A stretch of DNA of 64,000 nucleotides from Larsenimonas rhizosphaerae (GCF_023700005.1 NZ_JAMLJK010000002.1:124001-188000); one strand, 5' to 3'. Numbered from the stretch's first letter, positions 42,505-53,084 are shown. Notes: generated from the sequence alone by a model not told the origin. Numbers and translations: made by a program.

Positions 42505-44112
42505 ATGGCTCTACCCCCTCACTTGCCGCCCACGCGGCTTTCACACCGACGTCGTACGCACTACGACCTGCTGATTCTTTCGCTGCTGTGGCTGGTGCTG
42601 GCCGCCAGTGCGCTGATGCGCCCGCTGCTGCCCATCGATGAGACACGCTATGTTTCGGTCGCCTGGGAGATGTGGCAGGGGCATCACTTCTGGGTGCCGC
42701 TCATGAATGGCGCGCCCTACGCGGACAAGCCGCCGTTGCTGTTCTGGTTGATACATGCGGGCTGGGCGGTGTTCGGGGTCAATGACTGGTGGCCCAGGCT
42801 GATTTCGCCGCTGGCCTCGCTGGTGGGGCTGGTTCAGATCTACCGTATCGCCAGGGGGCTTGATTACGCGCCGGAACATGCCCGACTGGCGCCGCTGGTG
42901 CTGATGACCATGCTGCTGTGGCAGCTCTACAGTGGTGCGCTGATGTTTGATGTGCTGCTGAGTGCGTGCCTGCTGGGCGCCATCGCGACACTTATTCGAG
43001 GGGCATTCGATACCCGCCGCATCATGGTGTGTGGCCTGTGGGTGGGGCTTGCGCTGCTGGCCAAGGGGCCGGTGGCGCTGGTCACGCTGGCACCGGTGCT
43101 GTTGAGCAGCCCCTGGTGGCGGGCGGTGCCGTTTACCCGTGCCGAGTGGCGGCGGGTGCTCGGGGCGCTCGGTCTGGGAGTGGTCATGCTGCTGGGGTGG
43201 GCACTGGTGGCTGCCTGGCTGGGTGGGGGTGAGTTCGCTCGCATGCTGCTCTGGGGGCAGACCGTTGATCGTCTGCACAACTCGATGGCGCATGCCCGGC
43301 CGATGTGGTGGTACCTGCCCTGGCTTGTGCTGTTGATGTTTCCGTGGACGCTGTGGCCGTCCGCGCGGCCTGGCCTCCCGCGGCAGCGTCGTCAGCGCCT
43401 GTCCTGGTGCTGGGTATTGCCTCCGCTGGTGGTGTTCTCGCTGATCAGCGGCAAGCAGGTGCATTACCTCATGCCGCTGCTGCCCGGGGTGGCGCTGATG
43501 ATCATGGATCGTCTGGCGCAGCAGCCCGAGCGGGCGGCGGGGTCCAAAAGGCCCGTTGCCCTGGCGATTGCGGCGCTGGGTGCGGTGGCGCTGGGGGCAT
43601 TGCTGTTCGGCGTCGGAGCCGTGGATACCACACTCATTCTGCCGTTCGGGGCTGTGCTTCTTCTCGGCATCGGGGTGCTGCTGTGGTGGCTGCCGGTGCG
43701 TTCATTGTTCGATACCGCCCGCACCCTGGCAATTGTCAGTACCCTTGCGCTGGTCGTGGTATTACAGGTGGTGCTGTCACCGCTGTGGCATCGCAATAGT
43801 GTGACGGGCCCGGGGCAGTTGATCGGTACGCTTCAGCGAGACGGTATCCCGGTGGCCTTTGTTGGTGGCGATTATCAGGCCACGTTTCAGTTTGCCGGCC
43901 GGTTGAAGGCGCCGTTGATCGAGCTGTCCAGTGATGAAGCCCTGTGCCGGTTCCGGTCTACCTCTCCCGAGGGATGGGTCGTGGGGCGTGCCCGGGATGA
44001 GGCATTTCGTGATGCGACCGCCTCGGCCCGCATGCACCGCTATGCCTACCGAAGTGGCACGCTGCTTATCCTGCCAGTGTCGGGTGTCCGTGCCAGCACG
44101 GTGTGCCCATGA
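42505..44112 (+). CDS. ArnT/PMT-type membrane glycosyltransferase
   Basis: 535 residues, about 12 membrane segments. The first periplasmic loop carries the acidic LLPIDETRYVSVAWEM signature, followed by YADKPPLLFWLIH, as in ArnT-like enzymes that use polyprenyl-phosphate sugars. Likely adds a sugar or aminosugar to lipid A or another envelope lipid. No arnBCAD genes are nearby, so 4-amino-arabinose transfer cannot be assumed. Weak ribosome site before ATG 42505. Confidence 0.85.
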   Translation: MALPPHLPPTRLSHRRRTHYDLLILSLLWLVLAASALMRPLLPIDETRYVSVAWEMWQGHHFWVPLMNGAPYADKPPLLFWLIHAGWAVFGVNDWWPRLISPLASLVGLVQIYRIARGLDYAPEHARLAPLVLMTMLLWQLYSGALMFDVLLSACLLGAIATLIRGAFDTRRIMVCGLWVGLALLAKGPVALVTLAPVLLSSPWWRAVPFTRAEWRRVLGALGLGVVMLLGWALVAAWLGGGEFARMLLWGQTVDRLHNSMAHARPMWWYLPWLVLLMFPWTLWPSARPGLPRQRRQRLSWCWVLPPLVVFSLISGKQVHYLMPLLPGVALMIMDRLAQQPERAAGSKRPVALAIAALGAVALGALLFGVGAVDTTLILPFGAVLLLGIGVLLWWLPVRSLFDTARTLAIVSTLALVVVLQVVLSPLWHRNSVTGPGQLIGTLQRDGIPVAFVGGDYQATFQFAGRLKAPLIELSSDEALCRFRSTSPEGWVVGRARDEAFRDATASARMHRYAYRSGTLLILPVSGVRASTVCP

Positions 44113-44202
44113 TACGTGCTGACACCCGCTCGCCTGCCGTGCCCTGTGTTGTTATTTTTCAATGGAGGCATTCGCAAACCTGTTGCTGAGGGAGGTGGGG
44201 AC

Positions 44203-44739
44203 ATGGCGCTTGATACCACACAACGCGGCGTCTTGCGTGGCATGGCTCAGGGCATGTCGGTCGCGGTCATGCTGCTGGTGATCGGGGCATGGGCAGATCC
44301 GTTCTCTTTGGTGGGCCACGAGGCGATGTCGGCGCGGCTGGCGGTGGCGGTTGGCGCCAGTGCTGCCCCGGCGCTGTGTTTGATGGTGGCGGTCGGCCGG
44401 CTGGCATCGCACCGGTTCTTTCATGCCGAGGATATCGAGGGTAGTGGACTGAGTGCGGGGTCGGCGCGTGCCCGGCTGTTGCAGGCGCTTTTGCAAAATA
44501 CCCTGGAGCAGGCTGTGCTGGCGCTTGTGGCTTATGTCCTGTGGGCGGTGGTCATGCCGTCATCGTGGCTGTCGGTGGTTCCTCTGGCGGCGCTGGCATT
44601 TGTGGTGGGGCGGCTGTTGTTCTTTGCCGGGTACACGCGTGGCGCCCCGGCGCGCGCGCTCGGGTTCACGCTCTGCTTTTATACGTCAGCGCTGATGCTG
44701 GTGGCCTCGGCAGTGGCGCAGATAGCTGCCCTGGGATGA
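44203..44739 (+). CDS. MAPEG-family membrane protein
   Basis: 178 residues from the ATG at 44203 with GGGAGG upstream; an upstream start at 44116 is rejected. Four hydrophobic segments; family-like motifs LLQNTLEQAVLALVAY and GRLLFFAGYTRGAPARALGF. MAPEG proteins include glutathione-dependent membrane enzymes; bacterial members like this are mostly uncharacterised. It follows the glycosyltransferase in the same direction and could be co-transcribed. Confidence 0.8.
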   Translation: MALDTTQRGVLRGMAQGMSVAVMLLVIGAWADPFSLVGHEAMSARLAVAVGASAAPALCLMVAVGRLASHRFFHAEDIEGSGLSAGSARARLLQALLQNTLEQAVLALVAYVLWAVVMPSSWLSVVPLAALAFVVGRLLFFAGYTRGAPARALGFTLCFYTSALMLVASAVAQIAALG

Positions 44740-44822
44740 GAGGGGCCTCTATATGACGCCGACACATGGCTTGTGTCTCAAGTCATGAATTTTATTCAGG
44801 TTCTTCTTGAAAATACGCCCAT

Positions 44823-44915
44823 GGCAGCCGACGGCTGAGGTCGGCATCATGGGGAAATGTGATGTCGCATTTACAACGCCTGCCCGAGCTCTGGCTCTGG
44901 CGGGCATCGTTTTTT
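44823..44915 (+). promoter_or_regulatory. Structured leader with terminator before the MetE-C-like gene
   Basis: Three successive hairpins: GCCGAC/GTCGGC (44827-44845), AAATGTG/CGCATTT with loop ATGT (44855-44872), and TGCCCG/CGGGCA (44881-44906) followed by TCG and six T (44910-44915). The last is an intrinsic terminator ending 15 nt before the start codon at 44931, with the ribosome site just after it, so the promoter must lie upstream and read-through must be conditional. A possible weak promoter is TTGTGT (44771)/TATTCA (44793). Not a riboswitch class I recognise. A related leader precedes mmuP. Confidence 0.6.
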
Positions 44916-44930
44916 CAAGGGGAAGGTGTC

Positions 44931-46037
44931 ATGTCGTACCAGCCGCCGTTTCGTGCCGATATTGTCGGCAGTTTTCTTCGCCCGGCCGCGCTCAAGCAGG
45001 CCCGTACTGCATTTCAGCAGGGCGCTATCGATGCCGCGGCACTCAGGGCCGTGGAAGACCGGGAAATCCGCCAGGTGGTCGCACAGCAGGAAGCACTGGG
45101 TCTCAGGGTGGTTACGGATGGCGAGTTTCGCCGTGCCTGGTGGCACTTCGATTTTCTGGAGCACCTGAATGGTGTCACCGGGTATCAGGGCGAGCAGGGT
45201 ATTCAGTTTCAGGGCGTGCAGACCTCGGCCAAACAGGTACGTATCGATGGCAAGGTCGGTTTCAACCCCGCGCACCCGATGATCGAGCACTTTCGGTATC
45301 TGAACAGTGTGGCCACCGTTACACCCAAGATGACGATCCCCAGCCCGAGTGTGCTGCATTTTCGCAATGCCGGAAAAATCGACAGCGGTGTCTATCCGTC
45401 ACTGGAGGGGTTTTTCTCCGATCTGGCCGATGCCTATCGGGACGTGGTGCAGGCGTTTTATCAGGCGGGCTGCCGCTATCTGCAGCTGGATGACACGGTG
45501 TGGGCGTATCTGTGTTCGAACCGGGAGCTTGAGGCCGCCCAGGCCCGTGGCCTTGATACCGATAACCTGCAGGCGATCTACGCGGAGGTGATCAATCACG
45601 CCCTGGCCGACAAGCCTGATGATCTGCATGTCAGCCTGCATGTGTGCCGCGGCAACTTCCGTTCGACCTGGATCAGCGAGGGGGGCTACGAGCCGGTAGC
45701 CGAGACACTGTTTGGCAAGGTGGGGGTTGATGCCTGGTTTCTGGAGTATGACAGCGACCGGGCCGGGAGTTTCGACCCGCTGCGCTTCATCCCGGAAGGC
45801 CATCAGCAGGCAGTGCTGGGGCTGATTACCACCAAGGTGGGCACGCTGGAAAAACCCGAGGCGGTACGTGCGCGCCTTGAGGAGGCCTGCCGGTTTGTCG
45901 CGAAGGATCAGCTTTGCCTGAGCCCGCAATGCGGTTTTGCCTCCACCGAGGAAGGCAACAATCTGGCCGAACAGGCGCAGTGGGAAAAGCTGCGGTTAAC
46001 GCTGGATATTGCCGAGCGTTTCTGGGGCCGTGGGTAG
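44931..46037 (+). CDS. Cobalamin-independent methionine synthase C-terminal-like protein (YxjG/MetE-C family)
   Basis: 368 residues from MSYQPPFRADIVGSFLRP with AAGGGGAAGG upstream. The single-barrel MetE C-domain fold is recognised from GSFLRP, VVTDGEFRRAWWHFDF, the zinc-site His and Cys in LHVCRGN, the LEYDSDRAGSF loop and CLSPQCGFAST. It lacks the N-terminal half of true MetE, so it may use a simpler methyl donor than folate triglutamate, such as methylcobalamin-like or S-methyl compounds. Preceded by a conditional-terminator leader, indicating control by a methionine-cycle metabolite. Confidence 0.9.
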   Translation: MSYQPPFRADIVGSFLRPAALKQARTAFQQGAIDAAALRAVEDREIRQVVAQQEALGLRVVTDGEFRRAWWHFDFLEHLNGVTGYQGEQGIQFQGVQTSAKQVRIDGKVGFNPAHPMIEHFRYLNSVATVTPKMTIPSPSVLHFRNAGKIDSGVYPSLEGFFSDLADAYRDVVQAFYQAGCRYLQLDDTVWAYLCSNRELEAAQARGLDTDNLQAIYAEVINHALADKPDDLHVSLHVCRGNFRSTWISEGGYEPVAETLFGKVGVDAWFLEYDSDRAGSFDPLRFIPEGHQQAVLGLITTKVGTLEKPEAVRARLEEACRFVAKDQLCLSPQCGFASTEEGNNLAEQAQWEKLRLTLDIAERFWGRG

Positions 46038-46077
46038 GCCGGGACAGGCCACGGCCCGGGAAGCGGGGCACTGACGG

Positions 46078-46614
46078 CTAGAACCAGTGCACCGGGTAGC
46101 GACGATGACGCGCCAGGTTGTTGATCACGATGGCAATCAGCAGCATCAGAAGGCACCCGGTGCCGACCGGAAACAGGGCGTATACCCACCCCAGATGATG
46201 CAGCTCATTCGAGCCAATGACGGCAATCAGGGCAGTCGCGCCGCCCGGCGGATGCAGTGAATGGGTCAGCTGCATGATCAGGATGGCCGTCGAGACGGCC
46301 ACGGCCGCGGAGATCCAGCCATCGCCAAGCAGTTGCCAGGTGACTACCCCGCACAGCGCCGAAAGCACATTGCCCAGCAGGACGTTGCGCGGCTGGGCCA
46401 GCGGGCTTTCCGGGGCGGCGTACAGCAGCACGGAGGTGGCGCCGAATGACCCGACCATCAGCAGCGCATGGGCCTCGATGGATTGCGCGCTGATCCAGCC
46501 TACGCCGGCAATGCCAAGAAAGGCCCCAAGCCACGACCATAACGCGTCACGCAGGGATGGAGGAGGTCGGTTGGCAGGTGCCCCTTTCATCTTGCCGAGA
46601 TAGGGTTTGAGCAT
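46078..46614 (-). CDS. HPP-family membrane protein
   Basis: 178 residues from the ATG at 46614 (AAGGCG about 8 nt upstream). Four or five hydrophobic segments, with the family signature HSLHPPGGATALIAV and an early MVGSFGATSVLLYAAPESPLAQPRN. Related proteins take part in nitrite transport in cyanobacteria and plastids; function here is unknown. The upstream 275 bp to the chemoreceptor contains an AT-rich block (46712-46750) likely to hold promoters. Confidence 0.88.
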   Translation of the reverse strand: MLKPYLGKMKGAPANRPPPSLRDALWSWLGAFLGIAGVGWISAQSIEAHALLMVGSFGATSVLLYAAPESPLAQPRNVLLGNVLSALCGVVTWQLLGDGWISAAVAVSTAILIMQLTHSLHPPGGATALIAVIGSNELHHLGWVYALFPVGTGCLLMLLIAIVINNLARHRRYPVHWF

Positions 46615-46889
46615 GGTTGCGCCTTTTTGCACCAAAAAGAGGCACATCTTGCCAAAAAGCAGCAGGGTTCTGAAATAACCATTGGCTATGGCGGGGCCGG
46701 AAGTGAAAGGAAATTAATTTACTCTGATAAAGGATTATTTTTAATAATAAAAACCGTTTCCGGCCGCAAGATGGCGTGGGTGAGGCGGCAAGGGGGCATA
46801 AAGCGCGTGCAGCGCTGGCCGATGCTGCCTTTATCAACCACCCCTACAGGCGGAGTCGCGATAGCGCGGCAACCAAGGGAGCGCTCTTC

Positions 46890-48221
46890 GTGATTCAGCT
46901 CAAATTTCCCCGTTACAACAAACGGCTTGTTACAGCGATTCATCGTTCCATGGCGGTCATCGAGTTTGATGCCGAAGGCATGATCCTGAGGGCCAACGAG
47001 CCGTTTCTGAAAACGACCCGATACACGCGGGATGCGCTGGTGGGACAGCACCACAGCACGCTGTGCGAGCCCGACTACGCACACAGTGACGAATACGCCG
47101 CGTTCTGGGCCCGGTTGCGCCATGGTGAATGCTTCAGCGGGCGTTGCCGCCGTGTCAACGGCCAAGGCGAGCCGATCTGGCTGGAAGCCACCTATAACCC
47201 CATCCCCGACCGACGCGGGCGTATTTACCGGGTCGTGAAGATTGCGCGGGATATTACCGACGAGGTGCATGAGGAGCAGGAGATGAACAGCCTGCTGACG
47301 GCGATCGATCGCTCGATGGCAGTCATCGAGTTCAGCCCGGACGGCCACATTCTGAATGCCAACAAGAACTTTCTGGAGACCGTCGGCTACCGGCTGGACG
47401 AGCTGAAGGGCGCGCACCATCGGATGTTCTGCGATCGGGCCTATGCCAGCAGCGCTGCGTATAAAACCTTCTGGAGCGATCTGAACCGGGGGCAGTTCAT
47501 GTCAGGCCAGTTCCAGCGGTTTGACAAGCGCGGCAAGCCCCTGTGGCTTGAGGCCACCTATAACCCGGTATTTGATGTGGATGGTCAGTTGTACAAGGTC
47601 ATCAAGTTTGCCACCAATATCACCGAGCGGGTGCAGCGCGAAGGGGAAAGCATTCGCATGGCCAGCCGTATTTCCTCGGATACCCAGGCGTCGGTCAATG
47701 ATGGCACTCGGGTCATCGATGGCGCGCAGCAGGAAATTCGCCATATTGCCGCTCAGGTGTCCAGTGCCTCCGGCCAGCTTGATGAGCTGCAGGCCCAGGT
47801 GGCGGACATCACGGCCATTGTGGAAACGATTCAGTCCATTGCCACCCAGACCAACCTGCTGTCGCTGAATGCGGCCATCGAGGCGGCCCGCGCCGGTGCG
47901 CAGGGCAACAGCTTTGCCGTGGTGGCGCAGGAAGTGCGGCAACTCGCGCAGCGTACCTCACAGGCCACGGAAGATATTGCCGACACCATCAGCCGATTGC
48001 AGAACCTGACGAAAGGCGCGCACAGCAGCATGCATGTGTGTCTAAACCGGGTTGAAAACGGGGTGCGGCTGGCAGGTGATGCGAGTACGGCCATCGGGCG
48101 CATCAGTGCCAATGCCGACGAGGTGGTGGACGTTATCCTTCATATGTCCTCCATGGATGAGGATATGGCAGCGCAGCAGGCCACGACCATCGGACAGGCT
48201 GGTGGCGCCGTCACCACATAA
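46890..48221 (+). CDS. Soluble methyl-accepting chemotaxis protein with two PAS domains
   Basis: 443 residues from the GTG at 46890 (AAGGGAG upstream); an earlier in-frame start at 46776 is rejected. Two tandem PAS repeats (about residues 12-125 and 135-250), each with RSMAVIEF and a WLEATYNP strand, then a signalling domain with the conserved tip-like segment QTNLLSLNAAIEAARAG and FAVVAQEVRQLAQR. No membrane segment, so a cytoplasmic sensor, Aer-like, probably reading redox or a small ligand. The signalling domain is short at the C-terminus and no CheR-docking pentapeptide is seen. No che genes lie nearby. Confidence 0.88.
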   Translation: MIQLKFPRYNKRLVTAIHRSMAVIEFDAEGMILRANEPFLKTTRYTRDALVGQHHSTLCEPDYAHSDEYAAFWARLRHGECFSGRCRRVNGQGEPIWLEATYNPIPDRRGRIYRVVKIARDITDEVHEEQEMNSLLTAIDRSMAVIEFSPDGHILNANKNFLETVGYRLDELKGAHHRMFCDRAYASSAAYKTFWSDLNRGQFMSGQFQRFDKRGKPLWLEATYNPVFDVDGQLYKVIKFATNITERVQREGESIRMASRISSDTQASVNDGTRVIDGAQQEIRHIAAQVSSASGQLDELQAQVADITAIVETIQSIATQTNLLSLNAAIEAARAGAQGNSFAVVAQEVRQLAQRTSQATEDIADTISRLQNLTKGAHSSMHVCLNRVENGVRLAGDASTAIGRISANADEVVDVILHMSSMDEDMAAQQATTIGQAGGAVTT

Positions 48222-48293
48222 CCCCGCAGACCGTGGCTGAATATGCCAGACTTGCCCCAGCGCTTCTGGCGATCCGGATTCTGGGGAGATGAT

Positions 48294-49298
<1,005 letters not shown>

Positions 49299-49696
49299 TG
49301 GATCTGACGACGGTTCCCGCGATGGCTCCGGATGGCCATCGGCGGCCGTTGGATGCCGCCATCAGGCATCTTCGTTCCACCCTTCGCTTTCCCTTCCTTA
49401 TAACGTTCTGACTCGACACCCTGGTTGCCCTGATCGGTGAGTATCGTCACGAATGCGACCATTTCATGAACAGCAGGAATGGATCACGCCGTATGAATGA
49501 GCAACCGTTATGGCGATATGACCATGGCATCAGAGGGCACCTGTCCACGGCCGACTGTGTGGTTTGTATATAACGATATCGATAATCATCATTTTTATTT
49601 TTGCCTGAAAAATGGGATATATGGATCATGTTTTTAATTCCATATGGTTATTAGTGTGCGTGGGGTGCCGCGACGCCCGCGTACAGGAGCAGACAC
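49299..49696. other. Gene-free 398-bp region between the CDF and TauE genes
   Basis: No open frame with a plausible start and no RNA gene was recognised. The second half is AT-rich (49560-49660); it includes ataacgatatcgataatcat (49570-49589) with overlapping small palindromes, a possible Fur-like or promoter element of the TauE gene. The first half is GC-rich without structure that I can name. Confidence 0.5.
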
Positions 49697-50581
49697 ATGC
49701 AGCGTTTGATTCTCTTTGGGGTGGCCGGGTTCGTGGCTCAGCTGGTAGATGGTGCCATCGGGATGGGGTATGGCCTGACATCTTCTTCCATGCTGCTGGC
49801 GATGGGCATTACCCCGGCTGTGGCATCGGCATCCATACACCTGGCGGAAATCGCCACGACCGCCGCCTCGGGGGTATCACATGTCAAGCTGGGTAATGTG
49901 GACCGCTCACTGGTGCAGACCCTGATCGTGCCCGGTGCCGTGGGTGCCTTTGTAGGCGCCTGCTTTTTGAGCAATATCCCCGGCAGGCTGGTGGCGCCCT
50001 TCATTGCCGTGGGGCTGCTGCTGCTGGGCGTCTATGTGATGGCGCAGTATCTGCTGCGTCCGGCGCGCCGCGCGCCGGGCAGTCTCCGGGTGTCGGCGTG
50101 GAAAATGGCCCCACTGGCAGTGGTGGCCGGGTTCTTTGATAGCGTAGGCGGCGGTGGCTGGGGGCCGATTTCCACGCCTGTGCTGCTGGCGCACCGGGGA
50201 AGTGATCCGCGCAAGGTGGTGGGCTCGGTGGATGCCAGTGAATTCTTCGTGACCGTGGCTGGCACGCTGGGCTTTGTCATTGCGCTCGGGCTTGATGACA
50301 TCAACTGGCAGTGGGTCGGCATTTTTGCGGTGAGCGGCCTGCTGGCGGCGCCGCTGGCCGCCTGGCTGGTGCGATTGATGCCGGTACAGCTGCTGGGTGT
50401 GGTGGTCGGAGGCGCCATTATCCTGACCAACAGCCGGACATTGATGATGTCGCAGTCAGTCTCCTCCGAGGTGGCCACGCTGGTGTACGGGGTTCTGCTG
50501 GTGGGATGGGCATTGGCGCTGGGTGTGGCCGGGCGGCGGGTTTATCGCTTGCGCCGAGTGATGCTTTCAGAGGCGCTGTAG
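49697..50581 (+). CDS. TauE/SafE-family sulfite or organosulfonate exporter-like protein
   Basis: 294 residues, about eight hydrophobic segments. The duplicated TauE motif is seen as DGAIGMGYGLTSSSMLLAMG with SASIHLAEIATTAASGVSH, and again as GGGGWGPISTPVLLAHRG. AGGAG lies 7 nt before the ATG. Members export sulfite, sulfoacetate or related anions; substrate here is unknown. A strong bidirectional terminator separates it from nhaC. Confidence 0.88.
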   Translation: MQRLILFGVAGFVAQLVDGAIGMGYGLTSSSMLLAMGITPAVASASIHLAEIATTAASGVSHVKLGNVDRSLVQTLIVPGAVGAFVGACFLSNIPGRLVAPFIAVGLLLLGVYVMAQYLLRPARRAPGSLRVSAWKMAPLAVVAGFFDSVGGGGWGPISTPVLLAHRGSDPRKVVGSVDASEFFVTVAGTLGFVIALGLDDINWQWVGIFAVSGLLAAPLAAWLVRLMPVQLLGVVVGGAIILTNSRTLMMSQSVSSEVATLVYGVLLVGWALALGVAGRRVYRLRRVMLSEAL

Positions 50582-50626
50582 TCATCATCGTTGGCGACAG
50601 GGCCGGGAGGGAGGATGCATTCATGA

Positions 50627-50655
50627 AAACGCGGACGCCAGAGGCGTCCGCGTTT
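50627..50655. terminator. Bidirectional intrinsic terminator between convergent tauE-type gene and nhaC
   Basis: AAACGCGGACGCC and GGCGTCCGCGTTT form a perfect 13-bp stem around AGA. A/T ends on both sides give short U-runs for both strands. Lies between convergent stops at 50581 and 50677. Confidence 0.85.
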
Positions 50656-50676
50656 GGCGTGCCGGCAGGACAGGCA

Positions 50677-52191
50677 TCAGGGCGTGTCGTGCATCAGCTC
50701 TTCACGGCCGTCAGGGCCTTTATCGCCGTCTTCGAGTGCATCGATATTGGCGGGGAAGTCGCTGTTGGGCCGTTTTTCCTCGTCGCGCCTGTGCGAGAAA
50801 AGCCCGAACTGGGCATACATGATGCTCAGTACCGGAGACAGCCAGCAGGCAAAGGCCAGCGGAATGTACATCAGGGCGCTCATGTCGCCATTGCTGATAT
50901 CAAGGCCCAGGGTAGTGATGACAAAGGCGCCGCCCACGTTCCAGGGGATCAGCGGTGATATCAGCGTACCGCCTTCCTCGATGGCGCGGGTCAGGTTGAG
51001 TCGCGAGTAGCCCATCCGCTCATAGGCTGCCACGTACATGCGTCCGGGCAGGGCGATGGACAGGTAGACATCACCGGCCACGGCATTGACAAACATGGGG
51101 GTCAGTACCGCGCTGGTCTGCAGGGCACGGAAGCTTCTGGCCTTGTCGGTAATGGTCAGAACGATCTTCTCAAGGCAGCGGGTCTTTTCAAGGATGCCGC
51201 CAAAGATCAGCGCGAAGATGATCAGGGTCACGACCCAGGTCATCGAGGTGACACCTCCTCGGTTAAGAAGGGTATCCAGCATGCCCAGACCGGTATCGAT
51301 GGTGTAGCCACTGTGGGCATAGGTCAGTACGTCATGAAAGGAATCGCCCTGAGTCAGGATGGCGATGATGCCGCCGACAAAGGTAGCGGTGAACAAGGCC
51401 GGGATCGGTGCGACCTTCATGAAGGCCAGCCCCAGTATGATCATCAGCGGAATCAGCTGCCAGAACCCCAGTGAAAAGCTGTCATCCAGCCCTTCGCGCA
51501 TGCTGCTGATGCGGGACAGCGACGCGGCGGCTTCCTGGTCGACCCCGCCCACCCAGGCGTAAATGACCAGGGCGATCAGCATGGCCGGCACGGTGGTCGG
51601 CAGCATGTTCTTGATGTGGTCGAAAATATTGGTTTCGGTAACGGCGGGGGACAGGTTGGTGGTATCAGACAGCGGTGACATCTTGTCGCCGAAAAACGCG
51701 CCGGATACGACGGCACCGGCCGTCCAGTACACGGGCACGCCCAGTGCCGTGCCGATCCCCATCAGGGCCAGTCCCACGGTACCGATGGTGGTCCACGAGG
51801 ACCCGACCACCAGGGAAACAACGGCGCACATCAGCATGCTGGCCGCCAGAAACCACTGCGGGCTGATGATTTCCAGTCCGTAGTAGATCAGGGTCGGGAC
51901 CGTGCCACTGGCGATCAGTACCCCGATCAGCATGCCGACCACGATCAGCGTGGCCACGGCGGGCATGGCAACGTGCAGCAGCTTGAAGCCCCCGGCTTCC
52001 ATATCAGCCCAGCGATAGCCGCGAGCCCACCCGAAGATGGCGGCGATGGCCGCGCCCAGGGCCAGTGGTATATGGGGGGTGAAATCGCCGTAGTAGAACA
52101 GCTGGATGGCCAGCAGACCGATGGCCAGCGCGATGGGGAGTAACGCCATGGACAGGGAGGGAAGGGCAATGGTCTTGTTATCATTATTCAT
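50677..52191 (-). CDS. nhaC: NhaC-family Na+/H+ antiporter
   Basis: 504 residues, about 11-12 membrane segments, a hydrophilic acidic tail. Family marks are GSSWTTIGTVGLALMGIGTA, FFGDKMSPLSDTTNLSPAV and the late RAIEEGGTLISPLIPWN. It exchanges sodium for protons and fits a halotolerant host. The alternative is a malate/lactate-type MleN antiporter of the same family, which sequence alone does not exclude. Confidence 0.9.
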   Translation of the reverse strand: MNNDNKTIALPSLSMALLPIALAIGLLAIQLFYYGDFTPHIPLALGAAIAAIFGWARGYRWADMEAGGFKLLHVAMPAVATLIVVGMLIGVLIASGTVPTLIYYGLEIISPQWFLAASMLMCAVVSLVVGSSWTTIGTVGLALMGIGTALGVPVYWTAGAVVSGAFFGDKMSPLSDTTNLSPAVTETNIFDHIKNMLPTTVPAMLIALVIYAWVGGVDQEAAASLSRISSMREGLDDSFSLGFWQLIPLMIILGLAFMKVAPIPALFTATFVGGIIAILTQGDSFHDVLTYAHSGYTIDTGLGMLDTLLNRGGVTSMTWVVTLIIFALIFGGILEKTRCLEKIVLTITDKARSFRALQTSAVLTPMFVNAVAGDVYLSIALPGRMYVAAYERMGYSRLNLTRAIEEGGTLISPLIPWNVGGAFVITTLGLDISNGDMSALMYIPLAFACWLSPVLSIMYAQFGLFSHRRDEEKRPNSDFPANIDALEDGDKGPDGREELMHDTP

Positions 52192-52294
52192 GCTGGGTAG
52201 ACCTTCTGGTAGGCGTCAGGATAAGCAGATGGACAGTGTCATGCGTGATGATCATGTGAAAAAGTGGTTGGACATGTGGCGCATTACCTTGCCT

Positions 52295-52894
52295 TTACGG
52301 ACGATAAAATTCAAAGGCCCGTGTTTCGGCGGTCTTCGTGAAGCTGTCAGCCCAGTACGGAAACACGTTTTTCTGATGGAAGAACAGCGCGCCATGGGTG
52401 GGGTCGGGCAGGGTTCCGTTCAGGGCTCGCCGGGCAATCTCGCGGGCAATGTCGTATTCATCCGGTTCGCGTACCTGATCCGGCCGGCCATCACACCACC
52501 ACGAGAACTGGCAATGCCCGGTTTCCGAGCCCTGTTGCACTACCTCGCAGATGGTATCGGGAAAGCCGCTGCTGCCCAGGCGATTCATCATTACGCTGGC
52601 GACGGCTTCCATTTCCTTTCGGCCGGCTCCCTTGGCTTCCCAGTAGATCGAGCGGGACAGGCAGCTGATCGGGTCATCCAGCGGTGCCTGGCCGAGCGGG
52701 TCGGCCGCCTTCACGCCTTCTTTGGTCAATACCACATGCGGGGCATGGGCCGGGCTGCTTGAAGAGGCGCCCTGTTCCAGAATTTCTGCCTTTTTGACGG
52801 CAAGTGCAGCCAGTTGAGACGATGAGGCGGCCATCAATGACGGCGCCAGGGTCATTGTCAGCACACCAAGGATCAGCGATATCCTGCGGGTCAT
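52295..52894 (-). CDS. SleB-type cell-wall hydrolase (Hydrolase_2)
   Basis: 199 residues with a signal peptide (ISLILGVLTMTLAPSLMAAS). The hydrolase domain starts LSRSIYWEAKGAGRKEMEAV, with the probable catalytic Glu in YWEA, and continues NRLGSSGFPDTICEVV and CQFSWWCDG. A periplasmic peptidoglycan lytic enzyme likely acting in wall turnover. No spore-related context, so the SleB name reflects only the fold. Confidence 0.88.
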   Translation of the reverse strand: MTRRISLILGVLTMTLAPSLMAASSSQLAALAVKKAEILEQGASSSSPAHAPHVVLTKEGVKAADPLGQAPLDDPISCLSRSIYWEAKGAGRKEMEAVASVMMNRLGSSGFPDTICEVVQQGSETGHCQFSWWCDGRPDQVREPDEYDIAREIARRALNGTLPDPTHGALFFHQKNVFPYWADSFTKTAETRAFEFYRP

Positions 52895-53084
52895 CCGAAC
52901 ATCTCCGGCGTGAATGGGATTTTCATATTACGCATCCCCGCGCGTGCCGGGAACTCCCCGACGGCAATACCCGGCATGCGCTTGCCGCCTGGCCTCAGGG
53001 GCGATGGTCGTAATACGGGTGCCGGCTCGCTAGACTCGATAGTGTCATCTACAGGGCAGCACAACACGAGTGACGGGAGCATCG

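Noticed and set aside
44740-44930. Known riboswitch (SAM-I, SAM-II, cobalamin, SAH, THF) before the MetE-C-like gene
   Set aside because: None of the conserved core strings that I know were found; reported instead as an unclassified structured leader.
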